Positions 7,766 through 17,348 are shown, counted from the stretch's first letter. The stretch is 64,000 bases of DNA from Sciscionella marina DSM 45152 (GCF_000379465.1 NZ_KB905381.1:744001-808000); one strand, 5' to 3'. Notes: generated by a model from the sequence alone, not told the origin. Program-made: numbers and translations.

Positions 7766-8414
7766 GCGCACCGGCCCAGGTGTATTCGTGTTCGGGGCGG
7801 CCGGTGGAACCGTAGCGCAGCCCCATGCGGACCGTGCCCTGTTCGGTGAGCGAGCCGAGGTGGCGCTGTGCGGTGGCCCGGGCGATGCCGAGTTCCCTGG
7901 CCACCTCGGCCGCGGAAAGGGCCGCCCCGGCGCGTTCGAGCAGTTCCGCGACCAGTCCGGTCGTCGCGGGGGAGGCCCGCCGGGCGCCGGTCTCGCTCGC
8001 GTGCAGGGAGCGCAGGGCGGCGTCCACGGCCTGCTGCCCGAGGCGCGGGCCGGTGAGTTGTTCGTGGAACGCACGATAACCGCGCAGCCGCGCGGTGAGC
8101 GCTTCGGCAGCGAACGGCTTGATCAGGTAGCCAAGGGCACCGGCGCGCAGCGCGGCGCGCACCGTGTCGGCATCGTCGGCGGCGGAGGCCACGATCGTGT
8201 CGCCCTGGTGGGTGCGCACCAGTTCGAGCCCGGAACCGTCCGGCAGATAAATGTCCACCAGCAGCAGGTCCGGGCGGGTCTCCGTGATCCGGGCCCACGC
8301 CTGGGCCGCGCTGTGCGCCACACCCTCGACGTGGAATCCGGTCACGCTCGCGGTGAACTCGGCATGCAGGCCGGCGACCCGGAAATCGTCGTCGACCACG
8401 AGCACCCTGATCAT
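7758..8414 (-). CDS. CitB/DcuR-like two-component response regulator
   Basis: A 218-residue response regulator. The receiver domain (1-120) has the acidic pair VLVVDDD, the phosphoacceptor Asp in LLLVDIYLPDGSG, and the Lys in YLIKPF. The C-terminal half carries a helix-turn-helix (SAAEVARELGIARATAQRHL) typical of the CitB/DpiA/DcuR subfamily, which controls citrate or C4-dicarboxylate use with CitA/DcuS kinases. The start overlaps the end of the kinase gene (ATGA). Its own end overlaps the IclR gene. The divergent ABC transporter operon at 10199-12880 is the likely target. Confidence 0.92.
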   Translation of the reverse strand: MIRVLVVDDDFRVAGLHAEFTASVTGFHVEGVAHSAAQAWARITETRPDLLLVDIYLPDGSGLELVRTHQGDTIVASAADDADTVRAALRAGALGYLIKPFAAEALTARLRGYRAFHEQLTGPRLGQQAVDAALRSLHASETGARRASPATTGLVAELLERAGAALSAAEVARELGIARATAQRHLGSLTEQGTVRMGLRYGSTGRPEHEYTWAGAHG

Positions 8415-10027
8415 TTCGGTACCTCCGGTGCCAGGATATGCGGCAGTACAGCGAGAAAGAGCGCGCCACCCGGTTCGTTTGCGGAATCGGGCTCGGCCAG
8501 CCGCAGTGCTCCCCCGTGCACGGCGGCCGCGCGCGCCGCGATGGTCAGCCCGATACCGTGACCCGGACCGTCCTTTGTGGACGTTCCCTCCTCGAAGATC
8601 CGCGCTCGCAAGGATTCCGGCACCCCGTCTCCGGAATCGGCGACCGCGAGATGCAGGGTCTCCCCCTCGGAGAGCACATCCACCTCGACCCGGCGCGGGC
8701 GGCGGTGTCCGAGCGCGGCCGCGCGGATCGCGTTGTCCACCAGGTTGCCGAGCACCGTGGTCACCCGGAGCGGATCGGTGACCCGGCCGAGTACCAGGCT
8801 CGCGTCACCGATTCCGAGCTCGACGCCCTTCTCTTGCGCGGCAACGGTTTTTGCGTACAGCAGGGCGCGCAGATGCGGATCGGCGACCCGTTCGGCCTCG
8901 ACCACCTCGCCCGCGGGGGCGCCTTCGGTGAGGGTGCCGAGATAGGCCGCGGCCTCCTCGGTGTGTCCGATCTGGAGCAGCCCGGAAAGGGTGTGCAGCC
9001 GGTTGGTGAACTCGTGCCGTTGCGCGCGCAACGCGTCGGTGAGCCCGCGCACCGAATCCAGTTCCCTGGTCAGCGTTTCGACCTCGGTGCGGTCCCGTAG
9101 GGTGATCACCATGCCGAGATCGCGGGTGCCCCGGCGAACGGTGCGCAGCCGGGCGAGCAGCACCCGGGCTCCCGCGATGGTGACCAGATTGTCGACCTCC
9201 TGGCCTTCCTCGATCGCCGCGGCGAGCCTGGTAGGCAGTTCCAGTTCGCGGTACGGGGCGCCGTCCCGCGGTGTGATTCCGAGCAGCTCGGCCGCCTCGG
9301 CGTTGTGCACCGTCACCCGCATCGCCGGGTCCAGCGCGAGCACCCCCTCGCCGATCCCGTGCAGCACGGCCTCGTGCTCGCTGACCAGTCCGGTCAGCTC
9401 GTAGGGTTCGAGACCGAGCGTCTGGCGGCGCAATCGCCAGGTCAGCAGCGCGGCCACGCCGAGACCGAGGCCGAGGGCCGCCGCGCTGAACGCGAGGAAC
9501 ACGCCGAGCCTGCGGGAGAGCACTTCCTGGGGTACGTCGTTGTCGAATCCCACACTGACCTCGCCGACCACCCGGCCCTGCCAGCGCACCGGAACCTTGC
9601 TGCGGATGGAGGCGCCGAGCGTCCCGGTCTGGTGCACGTTCACGACTTCCTTGCCCGCCAGCGCCTGCCAGGGGTCGGTGCTCACCGGTTCGCCGATCCG
9701 CTCCGGGTCCGGGTGGGCCAGCCGGATGCCCTTGTCGTCGGTGATCACCACGAACAGCACGTTCGACCGGTCGCGCAGCGCGGCGACATAGTGCTGCAAC
9801 GGACCGGCGGAGCGGCGTTCGGCCACCGCGGCGGGCACCCCGGGCGCGCTCGCCACGGTGCGCGCGATCGCCAGCGCCTTGCTGCCCGCCTCGTGCGAAG
9901 CCTCCGAACCGAGCAGCAGGAAGGCGAACCCGATCCCTGCGCCGAGTAATACCAGGACTACGAGCAGTTGCAGAAGCAGGATCTGCCAGGTGAACCGCAC
10001 CGGTTTCCGCGCCTGCAGTCCTGCCAC
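8411..10027 (-). CDS. CitA/DcuS-like sensor histidine kinase
   Basis: About 538 residues from a GTG at 10027, the first plausible start before the membrane helix ILLLQLLVVLVLLGAGIGFA. An extracytoplasmic PAS-like sensor (about 45-170, including VLFVVITDDKGIRLAHPD) is followed by a second membrane helix, a cytoplasmic PAS domain (HNAEAAELLGI) and the catalytic core. The phosphoacceptor is the His of QRHEFTNRLHTLSGLLQIG, and the ATPase boxes are NLVDNAI, DSGDGV and GHGIGL. This layout is the CitA/DpiB/DcuS type that senses di- and tricarboxylates outside the cell. It is the first gene of a kinase/regulator/IclR operon. Ligand unknown; the neighbouring NMT1-type transporter suggests another small organic acid or sulfonate. 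Confidence 0.9.
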   Translation of the reverse strand: MAGLQARKPVRFTWQILLLQLLVVLVLLGAGIGFAFLLLGSEASHEAGSKALAIARTVASAPGVPAAVAERRSAGPLQHYVAALRDRSNVLFVVITDDKGIRLAHPDPERIGEPVSTDPWQALAGKEVVNVHQTGTLGASIRSKVPVRWQGRVVGEVSVGFDNDVPQEVLSRRLGVFLAFSAAALGLGLGVAALLTWRLRRQTLGLEPYELTGLVSEHEAVLHGIGEGVLALDPAMRVTVHNAEAAELLGITPRDGAPYRELELPTRLAAAIEEGQEVDNLVTIAGARVLLARLRTVRRGTRDLGMVITLRDRTEVETLTRELDSVRGLTDALRAQRHEFTNRLHTLSGLLQIGHTEEAAAYLGTLTEGAPAGEVVEAERVADPHLRALLYAKTVAAQEKGVELGIGDASLVLGRVTDPLRVTTVLGNLVDNAIRAAALGHRRPRRVEVDVLSEGETLHLAVADSGDGVPESLRARIFEEGTSTKDGPGHGIGLTIAARAAAVHGGALRLAEPDSANEPGGALFLAVLPHILAPEVPK

Positions 10028-10106
10028 GGGCGAACCGTACCCGTTCCCGAGCGAAATGCGCAGAACGCGGGTAATGCTCAGTTGTCCGCGAAGATCGCAC
10101 ACAAAC

Positions 10107-10135
10107 TTGGCTCCCTCGCCCCGGTTCCCTACGGT
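10107..10135 (+). promoter_or_regulatory. Promoter of the SsuBCA-like ABC operon
   Basis: TTGGCT (10107-10112) and TACGGT (10130-10135) are separated by 17 bp, the best sigma-70-type promoter match upstream of the operon. Transcription would start near 10142, giving a leader of about 57 nt that ends in a good ribosome site (GAGGAGAG) before the ATG at 10199. Confidence 0.6.
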
Positions 10136-10198
10136 CGCCGGTGACCAGCGGCCCGCAGCGGCGCCGATGCCCGCAGTGCCCTCAATGAGGAGAGCGAG

Positions 10199-10990
10199 AT
10201 GTTGATCGAGTTGCGCGGTGCGACCAAACGGTTCCCCACCGGGACCGGTGGGATCCACACCGTGGTCCGCGAGCTGAGCATGTCCGTCGACTCCGGTGAG
10301 TTCGTCGCCGTCGTCGGGCCGACCGGCTGCGGGAAATCCACGACCCTCTCCCTGGTTTCCGGACTCGAACCCGCCTCGGCAGGCGCGGTCTCGGTGCGCG
10401 GTGCCCCGGTGACCGGTATCCCGGACGGGATCGGTTACATGTTCCAAACCGACGCGGTGCTTCCCTGGCGTTCGGTGCTGGACAATGTTGCCACCGGTCC
10501 GCGCTACCGGGGGACGGGCAAACGTGAGGCCCGCGAACAGGCGCGGGACTGGGTGGCCAGGGTCGGGCTCGCCGGATTCGAGAACTATTACCCGCATCAG
10601 CTCTCCGGTGGGATGCGCAAACGCGTGGCGCTCGCCCAGGTGCTGGTGACCTCCCCGTCCATCATGCTGATGGACGAGCCGTTCTCCGCGCTCGACGTGC
10701 AGACCAGGGCGCTGATGCAGGGCGAGCTGCTGCGCCTGTGGGAGGGTACGGGCGCGGCGGTCGTCTTCGTCACCCACGACCTGGACGAGGCGATCGCGCT
10801 CGCGGACAAGGTCGTGGTGATGACGGCGGCACCGGCAACCGTGAAAGCCGAATTCCGGATCGAGCTGGACCGCCCGCGGGATGTCGAGCAGTTGCGCATC
10901 ACCGAGGAATTCCTCGCCATCTATCGCAAGGTGTGGTCCTCGCTTTCCGAGGAAGTGGACAAGACCCGGAAAATGGGGGATCGGAAATGA
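10199..10990 (+). CDS. SsuB/TauB/NMT1-type ABC transporter ATP-binding protein
   Basis: A 263-residue ABC ATPase with Walker A GPTGCGKST, signature LSGGMRKRVALAQ, Walker B IMLMDEPFSALD and H-loop VTHD. The LSGGMRKR signature is the form found in the nitrate/sulfonate/taurine/thiamine-precursor importer family. A strong ribosome site (GAGGAGAG) precedes the ATG. The permease gene follows with an ATGA overlap, then the binding lipoprotein. The operon is divergent from a CitA-like kinase/regulator/IclR operon, which probably controls it. Confidence 0.93.
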   Translation: MLIELRGATKRFPTGTGGIHTVVRELSMSVDSGEFVAVVGPTGCGKSTTLSLVSGLEPASAGAVSVRGAPVTGIPDGIGYMFQTDAVLPWRSVLDNVATGPRYRGTGKREAREQARDWVARVGLAGFENYYPHQLSGGMRKRVALAQVLVTSPSIMLMDEPFSALDVQTRALMQGELLRLWEGTGAAVVFVTHDLDEAIALADKVVVMTAAPATVKAEFRIELDRPRDVEQLRITEEFLAIYRKVWSSLSEEVDKTRKMGDRK

Positions 10991-11841
10991 CGATCGAAAC
11001 CGTGCAGAGCGAAGAATTCCTCACTCATTCGGTACGTGCCGCCAAACGTAAACGAGCCGTCAGGGTGTGGGGACTGCGGCTCACGATCATCGTGGTCTGG
11101 CTCGGCAGCTGGGAACTGGCCGCGACATACTGGATCGACCCGTTCTTCTATTCGAAACCCTCGGCGATCGCGAACCGGCTCTACGAATGGTTCACCATCG
11201 GCACCGATTTCGGTTCGATCTGGGCGAATCTGCTCACCACCGTCGAGGAATCGGTGCTCGGTTTCTTCATCGGAGCCGTACTCGGGGTGCTGCTCGGGGT
11301 GATCCTCGGCCGGAGCACCTATCTCGCCGAGGTGCTCAATCCGTTCATCAAGGCGGCCAACGCGGTACCGCGGATCGTGCTCGCCTCGCTGTTCATCGTG
11401 TGGTTCGGCCTCGGGCTCGGCTCCAAGGTCGCGACCGTGGTGGTGCTGGTGTTCTTCGCGGTGTTCTTCAACGCCTTCACCGGGGCCCGCGAGGTGGAAC
11501 GCAACCTGATCGACAACGCCCGCATCCTGGGCGCGAGCCGGATCGCCGTGCTGCGCACCATCGTGGTGCCCAGCGCGACATCCTGGATCCTCTCCTCGCT
11601 GCACATCGCGTTCGGCTTCGCGCTCATCGGCGCGGTGGTCGGGGAGTACGCGGGTGCGAAATCCGGGATGGGCTTCCTGATCGCCAACGCGCAGGGCACC
11701 TTCGACACCCCGGGCATCTACGCGGGGATGATCGTGATCACCGTGGTGGCCCTGCTCGCCGAATGGCTCATCGGTACCGCGGAGAACCGGCTGTTGCGCT
11801 GGCGTCCCAAGGTTTCCGGCAGCGCGGTATCGGAGTTGTGA
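10987..11841 (+). CDS. SsuC-type ABC transporter permease
   Basis: A 284-residue inner-membrane permease with about six hydrophobic segments and an EAA-like cytoplasmic loop (NARILGASRIAVLRTIVVPS, about 170-190). A cytoplasmic N-terminal arm of about 30 residues precedes the first helix (LRLTIIVVWLGSWELAATYW). The start ATG overlaps the ATPase stop (ATGA at 10987-10990). This is the usual order for importers of sulfonates, taurine or aromatic/pyrimidine precursors. Confidence 0.92.
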   Translation: MTIETVQSEEFLTHSVRAAKRKRAVRVWGLRLTIIVVWLGSWELAATYWIDPFFYSKPSAIANRLYEWFTIGTDFGSIWANLLTTVEESVLGFFIGAVLGVLLGVILGRSTYLAEVLNPFIKAANAVPRIVLASLFIVWFGLGLGSKVATVVVLVFFAVFFNAFTGAREVERNLIDNARILGASRIAVLRTIVVPSATSWILSSLHIAFGFALIGAVVGEYAGAKSGMGFLIANAQGTFDTPGIYAGMIVITVVALLAEWLIGTAENRLLRWRPKVSGSAVSEL

Positions 11842-11842
11842 C

Positions 11843-12880
11843 ATGAAACGGACCATCGCACTGTGTGCCGTGCTGCTCGCCCTGTGCGCGAGCGTGGCCG
11901 GCTGCCGGGATTCGCGCACCCTGCCCATGGGCGCGGACGGCAAACCGAAGATCACCATCATGGTCGGCGGCCTGGACAAGGTCATCTACCTGCCCGCGAT
12001 GCTCACCGAACGGCTCGGTGGATTCCGCGCCCAGGGAATCGATGTGAGCCTGCTGTCCCAGCCGGACGGGGCCACCGCGGAGACCTCCCTGCTCGCCGGT
12101 GAGGTGGCCGGGGTGGTCGGTTTCTACGACCACACGATCGACCTGCAGGCCAAGGATCAGTGCCTGAAGAGCGTGGTGCAGTTCGCGAACGTGCCGGGCG
12201 AGGTGGAGATGGTCGCCGCGAACAAGGCCGGCCGGATCCGCGGCTGGCGGGATGTGCGCGGGCACAATCTCGGCATCACCTCGCTCGGTTCCTCGACCGA
12301 TTTCCTCAGCAAGGCGCTGGCCAACCGGGCCGGGGTGCATCCGGACGAGTTCACCCCGGTCAAGGTCGGGGCGGGGCAGACGTTCATCGCCAATATGGAC
12401 AACCAGGCGATCGACGCGGGGATGACCACCGATCCGACGGTGGCCAGGCTGACCAGCACCGGAAAGGGCCGGATCCTCACCGATCTGCGCACCGAGCAGG
12501 GCACGAGGGCCGCGCTCGGCGGACTCTACCCGGCGAGTTCGCTGTACATGAGCTGCCAGATCGTGCAGCGCTATCCGGACATCGCCCAGAAGCTGACGAA
12601 CGCCCTGGTCGGCACGCTGCGCTGGATGAAGACGCACACCCCGGAACAGATCGCCGCGAAGATGCCGCCCTCGTTCGCCTCCGGCGGCAAGGAGCTCTAC
12701 GAGCGCTCGATCGCCGATTCGGTGCGGATGTTCAACGGCGACGGGCGGATGAACCCCGAGGGAGCGCGCAATGTGCTGAACGTGCTCTCCGAGTTCTCGG
12801 TGAACGTCAAACCACGCAAGGACCGGATCGATCTGGCCAAGACCTACACGACGCGGTTCGTGGACCGGGTGCCGAGGTGA
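11843..12880 (+). CDS. NMT1/SsuA-type substrate-binding lipoprotein
   Basis: A 345-residue protein starting MKRTIALCAVLLALCASVAG with the lipobox Cys next, so a secreted lipoprotein. The body follows the SsuA/NMT1 periplasmic-binding fold (ITIMVGGLDKVIYLPAMLTE, LGITSLGSSTDFLSKALANR, ITTDP-like hinge block). NMT1-like proteins bind sulfonates, aromatic acids or thiamine pyrimidine precursors. It starts 1 bp after the permease stop. No sulfonate monooxygenase lies nearby (the sfnG operon is 49 kb away), so the substrate stays open. Confidence 0.88.
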   Translation: MKRTIALCAVLLALCASVAGCRDSRTLPMGADGKPKITIMVGGLDKVIYLPAMLTERLGGFRAQGIDVSLLSQPDGATAETSLLAGEVAGVVGFYDHTIDLQAKDQCLKSVVQFANVPGEVEMVAANKAGRIRGWRDVRGHNLGITSLGSSTDFLSKALANRAGVHPDEFTPVKVGAGQTFIANMDNQAIDAGMTTDPTVARLTSTGKGRILTDLRTEQGTRAALGGLYPASSLYMSCQIVQRYPDIAQKLTNALVGTLRWMKTHTPEQIAAKMPPSFASGGKELYERSIADSVRMFNGDGRMNPEGARNVLNVLSEFSVNVKPRKDRIDLAKTYTTRFVDRVPR

Positions 12881-12901
12881 ACGGGCAGGTAATCGCTGCT
12901 T

Positions 12902-12907
12902 TAAGCT
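12902..12907 (+). promoter_or_regulatory. -10 box of guaA (leaderless start)
   Basis: TAAGCT ends 6 nt before the guaA GTG, so transcription is expected to begin at or within a base of the start codon. No Shine-Dalgarno sequence is present, in agreement with a leaderless message. Confidence 0.5.
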
Positions 12908-12913
12908 GGGCGC

Positions 12914-14509
12914 GTGACGGATACCAGCATGCGGCCAGTGCTCGTTGTCGACTTCGGTGCCCAGTACGCCCAGCTCATCGCGCGCCGGGTGCGCGAGGCG
13001 CAGGTTTACTCGGAAGTGGTGCCGCACACGGCAAGCGTCGCCGAGATCGCCGAACGGGAACCGCTCGCCCTGATCCTGTCCGGTGGCCCGTCGAGCGTCT
13101 ACGAGGACGGCGCGCCCTCGCTGGACCCGAAGTTGTTCGAGCTCGGTGTTCCGGTGCTCGGCATCTGCTACGGCTTCCAGGTGATGGCGCGCGCACTCGG
13201 CGGTACCGTCGCGCCCACCGGGGCGCGGGAGTTCGGCCGCACCGAACTGCGCTGCCACGTCGGTACGGATGGTGAGACGGGCGCGGACACCGGGGTACTG
13301 CACGCCGGGCTCCCCGAACGTCAGCCGGTCTGGATGAGTCACGGGGACTCGGTCACCGAGGCACCCGAGGGATTCACCGTGACCGCGGCCAGCGAGGGTG
13401 CCCCGGTCGCCGCCTTCGAGGACACCGCGCGCCGGTTCGCCGGGGTGCAGTACCACCCGGAGGTGCACCACTCGCCGCACGGTCAGCAGGTGCTGCACCG
13501 CTTCCTCTACGAGGTCGCCGGTATCCGTCCACAGTGGACGGTTGCGTCCATTGTGGACGAACAGGTCGCGCGGATCACCGAGCAGATCGGGGATGCCCGC
13601 GCGATCTGCGCGCTCTCCGGCGGGGTGGACTCCGCCGTGGCCGCCGCGCTGGTGCAGCGGGCCATCGGGGACCGGCTCACCTGTGTGTTCGTCGATCACG
13701 GCCTGCTGCGGGCCGAGGAGCGCACCCAGGTCGAGCGGGACTTCGTCGCCGCGACCGGGGTCGAGGTGCGCACCATCGACGCGCGCGAGCGTTTCCTCAC
13801 CGCGCTTTCCGGGGTCACGGATCCGGAGCAGAAGCGCAAGATCATCGGCCGGGAGTTCATCCGGGTCTTCGAGGCCGCGGCGCGCGAATTGCGCAACGAC
13901 GTCGGCGTGGGAGTAGGGGCGGAGTTCCTGGTGCAGGGCACGCTCTACCCGGATGTGGTCGAGTCCGGTGGTGGTTCCGGGACCGCGAACATCAAGAGCC
14001 ACCACAATGTCGGCGGGCTGCCCGAGGATCTGCAGTTCTCCCTCGTCGAACCGTTGCGCGCGCTGTTCAAGGACGAGGTGCGCAAGGTGGGTGTGGAACT
14101 CGGCCTGCCCGAACCGATGGTCAACCGCCAGCCGTTTCCCGGTCCCGGGCTGGGGATCCGCATCATCGGCGAGGTCACCGAGTCCCGGCTCGAGGTGCTG
14201 CGCAGTGCGGACGCGATCGCCCGTGAGGAGCTCACCGCCGCAGGACTGGACGGGAGCATCTGGCAGTGCCCGGTCGTGCTGCTCGCCGAGGTGCGTTCGG
14301 TCGGGGTGCAGGGCGATGGGCGCACCTACGGCCACCCGATCGTGCTGCGGCCGGTGTCCAGTGAGGACGCGATGACCGCGGACTGGACACGGCTGCCCTA
14401 CGAGGTGCTCGAACGCATCTCCACCCGGATCACCAACGAGGTCGCCGAGGTCAACCGGGTGGTGCTGGACGTGACGAGCAAGCCGCCGGGCACCATCGAG
14501 TGGGAGTGA
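12914..14509 (+). CDS. guaA: GMP synthase (glutamine-hydrolysing)
   Basis: A 531-residue GuaA of normal length. It converts XMP to GMP with ATP and glutamine, the last step of guanine nucleotide synthesis. The N-terminal class I amidotransferase has the nucleophile Cys in GICYGFQ and the His/Glu pair in YHPEVHHS; the ATP pyrophosphatase P-loop is SGGVDSAV (about 235-242); and the C-terminal XMP-binding dimerisation domain ends [20 protein letters not shown] followed by PGTIEWE. The GTG start lies just after a -10 box. The downstream gene is convergent, with the stop codons adjacent and no intrinsic terminator. Confidence 0.98.
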   Translation: MTDTSMRPVLVVDFGAQYAQLIARRVREAQVYSEVVPHTASVAEIAEREPLALILSGGPSSVYEDGAPSLDPKLFELGVPVLGICYGFQVMARALGGTVAPTGAREFGRTELRCHVGTDGETGADTGVLHAGLPERQPVWMSHGDSVTEAPEGFTVTAASEGAPVAAFEDTARRFAGVQYHPEVHHSPHGQQVLHRFLYEVAGIRPQWTVASIVDEQVARITEQIGDARAICALSGGVDSAVAAALVQRAIGDRLTCVFVDHGLLRAEERTQVERDFVAATGVEVRTIDARERFLTALSGVTDPEQKRKIIGREFIRVFEAAARELRNDVGVGVGAEFLVQGTLYPDVVESGGGSGTANIKSHHNVGGLPEDLQFSLVEPLRALFKDEVRKVGVELGLPEPMVNRQPFPGPGLGIRIIGEVTESRLEVLRSADAIAREELTAAGLDGSIWQCPVVLLAEVRSVGVQGDGRTYGHPIVLRPVSSEDAMTADWTRLPYEVLERISTRITNEVAEVNRVVLDVTSKPPGTIEWE

Positions 14510-14728
14510 TCAACGTTTCCGGCGCAGGGAGCTGAGCAGCAGCAGCGCGCCGACGACCGCTGTTCCACCGGCGAGTAGCCAGCGGCCTTCGAGGAACGGC
14601 ACCCCGAACTGCTCGTCGGTGAGCACATAGGCCGCGATCAGCACCGAGGCGATCCCCGCGACCAGGGTCACCGGGTCCAGCTTTCGCCCGCGCTCCGGTG
14701 CGTGTTCCGGGGAGTTCCGGTCAGCCAC
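14510..14728 (-). CDS. Small two-helix membrane protein of the PspC cluster
   Basis: 72 residues: a charged N-terminus (MADRNSPEHAPERGRKLDP), then two hydrophobic helices (about 19-37 and 50-66) and a basic end. Its start overlaps the end of the upstream PspC-domain gene by 8 bp, so the two are cotranscribed. No known family is recognised. The context suggests a membrane component of the same envelope-stress module. Confidence 0.75.
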   Translation of the reverse strand: MADRNSPEHAPERGRKLDPVTLVAGIASVLIAAYVLTDEQFGVPFLEGRWLLAGGTAVVGALLLLSSLRRKR

Positions 14729-15953
14729 GGCGCACCTCCACGGTGCCGAGGTCGGTGTTCGCGTCGAGGTCGATCACCAGGCCGCCCTTTCCGTTCGTTC
14801 CGTTGTCCACTTTGGACACCGGGCTGGGGCCGGTGCCGCTGCTCTTGGTGCCGAGGCAGTCGAGTTTGCCCAGCCGCGTCTCGCAGTTGACGGTGACGTC
14901 CGCGGTGCGCGGCACGATCACCGTCGCGGCGCCGAGTCTGGTCGTCACCGAGGTGTGCACCGTTCCGCTTTCCGGGAGCCGGGTCAGGTCGAGGTGCAGC
15001 GAACCCAGATCGTTGCGGTACTCGGCCTGGACCTGGTCGGTCCGCGCCGGGGTGAACCGTTCGTTCTGCGTTCCGCCCAGGTCGGCGCGCATGGCCAGCA
15101 GTGAACCGGCCGCGAACAGCACGGCGAGCACGATGAGCCCGCGCCCGCCACCGGCGAAGGAACCGAGGATCATCGTGGTGCCCACCGCTGCGAGCACGAT
15201 GGCCGCCGCGTGCGCCGGGGTCATCCAGCCGTCCGTGGCAGCGGCGAACAGCACGCACCCGGCGATCGCGAGCAGCGTGACGAGGAGCCCGATGAGCCCG
15301 ACCTTCTTGGATTTGCGCGGCTTGCGCGGCGGCGGGGGCGCTTGCTGCGGGGCCCGCGCGGGTTCGGGCAGGTCCCAGGCGAACGGGGCCGCCCCGAACG
15401 CGTCCCAGGACGCCGGATCGGTGACCGGGGCGGTGGCGGTGCCCCGGCGCGCGGCGGTCTCCTCGGCCCGGCCGACCGGTTGCGGTGCCACGGCGAGTTG
15501 CGCGCGCGAACCGTGCAGCAGATAGAGCGCCACGAGCAGCCCGGCGAACCCGATCGGGCCCCCGAGCGGCCCGCCGAGCAGAAAGTTCCCGCCGAGCATG
15601 ACCCCGCTGGCGGGAATCAGGGCCAGGCACAGCAGCACGGTGAACAGGCTGGACACCGAGCTCGTCCCGCGGCCGACCATGGAACCGAAGGCCGAGGCCC
15701 GGTCGCCCTGTTTGCGCAGCAGCAACCAGCCGAGCAGATAGCAGACCAGCCCGGAACCGCCGAACACGGTGCAGGTCACGAAGACCACGCGGATCAGCGT
15801 CGGATCGATGGAGTACCGATTGCCGAGGGCGGCGGCGACCCCGGCGAACCGGCGCCCGACCAGCGGCCGTTCGGGTCGTGTCGCCCAGAAGTCGCGCAGG
15901 CTCTCCTCGAGGCGGCGCCCGACCGGCTTGCTGGATTCCATGGCCTCCAGCAT
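14721..15953 (-). CDS. PspC-domain membrane protein
   Basis: About 410 residues. An N-terminal PspC domain (about 30-90: LVGRRFAGVAAALGNRYSID, then a hydrophobic stretch LVCYLLGWLLLRKQ) is followed by further membrane helices, a Pro-rich cytoplasmic linker (QQAPPPPRKPRKSKK) and a C-terminal beta-rich domain (LHLDLTRLPESGTVHTSVTT) like the LiaF/DUF1707-linked adhesin-type domain of envelope-stress proteins. The start is uncertain: ATG 15953 or ATG 15941. A GGAGG lies between the two but is close to the second. It is divergent from a histidine kinase that carries its own PspC domain, a pairing that resembles LiaF-LiaS-LiaR systems sensing cell-wall antibiotics. Confidence 0.85.
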   Translation of the reverse strand: MLEAMESSKPVGRRLEESLRDFWATRPERPLVGRRFAGVAAALGNRYSIDPTLIRVVFVTCTVFGGSGLVCYLLGWLLLRKQGDRASAFGSMVGRGTSSVSSLFTVLLCLALIPASGVMLGGNFLLGGPLGGPIGFAGLLVALYLLHGSRAQLAVAPQPVGRAEETAARRGTATAPVTDPASWDAFGAAPFAWDLPEPARAPQQAPPPPRKPRKSKKVGLIGLLVTLLAIAGCVLFAAATDGWMTPAHAAAIVLAAVGTTMILGSFAGGGRGLIVLAVLFAAGSLLAMRADLGGTQNERFTPARTDQVQAEYRNDLGSLHLDLTRLPESGTVHTSVTTRLGAATVIVPRTADVTVNCETRLGKLDCLGTKSSGTGPSPVSKVDNGTNGKGGLVIDLDANTDLGTVEVRRG

Positions 15954-16055
15954 GCGGGAAGACCGCTCGGCCGCGGTATCGGGGACGCCCCTGAAATCGC
16001 GGCTCCGGGTTATTCCCCGATGAAACACCCGTCGATCACGTGGGACGATGCGATC

Positions 16056-17348
16056 GTGAGTCCGGGAGCCGATGACCTGCGTGTGCCGCCACCGGCGCGC
16101 CGCGAGGAGGAGGAGAACACCGGCCCGCCGAAGCTGTACCGGCACCGCACCGGGCGCATCGTCGGCGGGGTCGCCGGTGGGATCGCCGAGCACCTCGGGG
16201 TGCGCGTGCTGTGGGTGCGCGCGGTGTTCGCGGTCCTGGTCGCGCTCGGCGGAGCGGGGATCGCCGCCTACGCGATGCTGTGGCTGTTCGTGCGCCAGGA
16301 GAGCCAGGACGCCCCGGTGCACGAGGACTCCGGGCGCGGCCGCCAGCAGGCGATCGCGCTGCTCGTGCTCGCCTGCGCGCTGGCCTTCGCGCTGAGCAAC
16401 TTCGCCGGTCCCGCGGTGAGCAGATACGGCGCGCCACTGATCATCGTGCTCGCCGGTGCCGCCGTCGTCTGGCGTGAGGCGGATGCCGCGCAGCGCAAAC
16501 GGTGGGCGAGCGGGGTCGTCGGCAAGGGCGGGACGAGCGGGGCCCTACGGGTCGCGTTCGGCACCCTGCTGGTGCTCGGCGGACTGGTGCTCGTGCTGAT
16601 CAACGGGCGCAGCCTCGGGCTGACGCAGTTCGTCGTGCTCGCCGTGGTCGTGGCGCTGCTCGGGGTTGCGGTGCTGACTCTGCCGTGGTGGCTGCGCATG
16701 GTCCGGGAACTGGGCGAGGAACGCCGGGCCCGTATTCGCACCGAGGAACGCGCCGAGATCGCCGCGCATCTGCACGATTCGGTGCTGCAGACGCTCGCGC
16801 TCATCCAGAAGCAGTCGGAGTCCCCGCGCGAGGTGGCCCGGCTGGCCAGGGGACAGGAGCGGCAACTGCGCACCTGGCTCTACGGGCCGGACGGTTACGG
16901 GCGCAAATCGGTGCCGACCGAACCGGGTGCCGCCGAGGGCGCCGAGCCGGACACGTTGGGCGCCGCGCTCGAGCAGGCGGTCAGCGAGGTCGAGGACACC
17001 TTTGCGATCGAGGTCGAACAGGTCGCGGTCGGGGACTGCGAGCTCGACGACCGGTTGCGGGCCGCGGTGCAGGCGACCAGGGAAGCCATGGTCAACGCCG
17101 CCAAACACGCCGGGGTGCGCCAGGTGAGCCTGTACGCGGAGGTGGAGGACGATGCAGTGGCCCTGTTCGTGCGCGACCGTGGTGCCGGTTTCGATCCGGA
17201 CGCGGTGAGCGAGGACCGGCACGGGGTCGCCGACTCCATCAAGGGCCGGATGGCGCGCAATGGGGGTGAGGTGCGCATTCGCACCGGTCTCGGCGAGGGC
17301 ACCGAGGTGCAGTTGCGCATGCCGCGCGCCGTCGTCGCGGGGAGGTGA
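16056..17348 (+). CDS. PspC-domain sensor histidine kinase (LiaS-like)
   Basis: About 430 residues from GTG 16056 (an in-frame ATG at 16020 is possible but lacks a ribosome site). An N-terminal PspC domain (KLYRHRTGRIVGGVAGGIAE, then helix AVFAVLVALGGAGIAAYAML) is joined to further membrane helices and a HisKA_3 kinase core. The phosphoacceptor is the His of AAHLHDSVLQTLALIQ; the ATP-binding N-box is EAMVNAAKHAG and the G-box DRGAGFDP, then HGVADSIKGRM. Kinases of this class act with NarL/LuxR regulators; the partner gene follows 41 bp downstream. The combination of PspC sensor and kinase implies response to membrane or lipid II stress. Confidence 0.88.
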   Translation: MSPGADDLRVPPPARREEEENTGPPKLYRHRTGRIVGGVAGGIAEHLGVRVLWVRAVFAVLVALGGAGIAAYAMLWLFVRQESQDAPVHEDSGRGRQQAIALLVLACALAFALSNFAGPAVSRYGAPLIIVLAGAAVVWREADAAQRKRWASGVVGKGGTSGALRVAFGTLLVLGGLVLVLINGRSLGLTQFVVLAVVVALLGVAVLTLPWWLRMVRELGEERRARIRTEERAEIAAHLHDSVLQTLALIQKQSESPREVARLARGQERQLRTWLYGPDGYGRKSVPTEPGAAEGAEPDTLGAALEQAVSEVEDTFAIEVEQVAVGDCELDDRLRAAVQATREAMVNAAKHAGVRQVSLYAEVEDDAVALFVRDRGAGFDPDAVSEDRHGVADSIKGRMARNGGEVRIRTGLGEGTEVQLRMPRAVVAGR

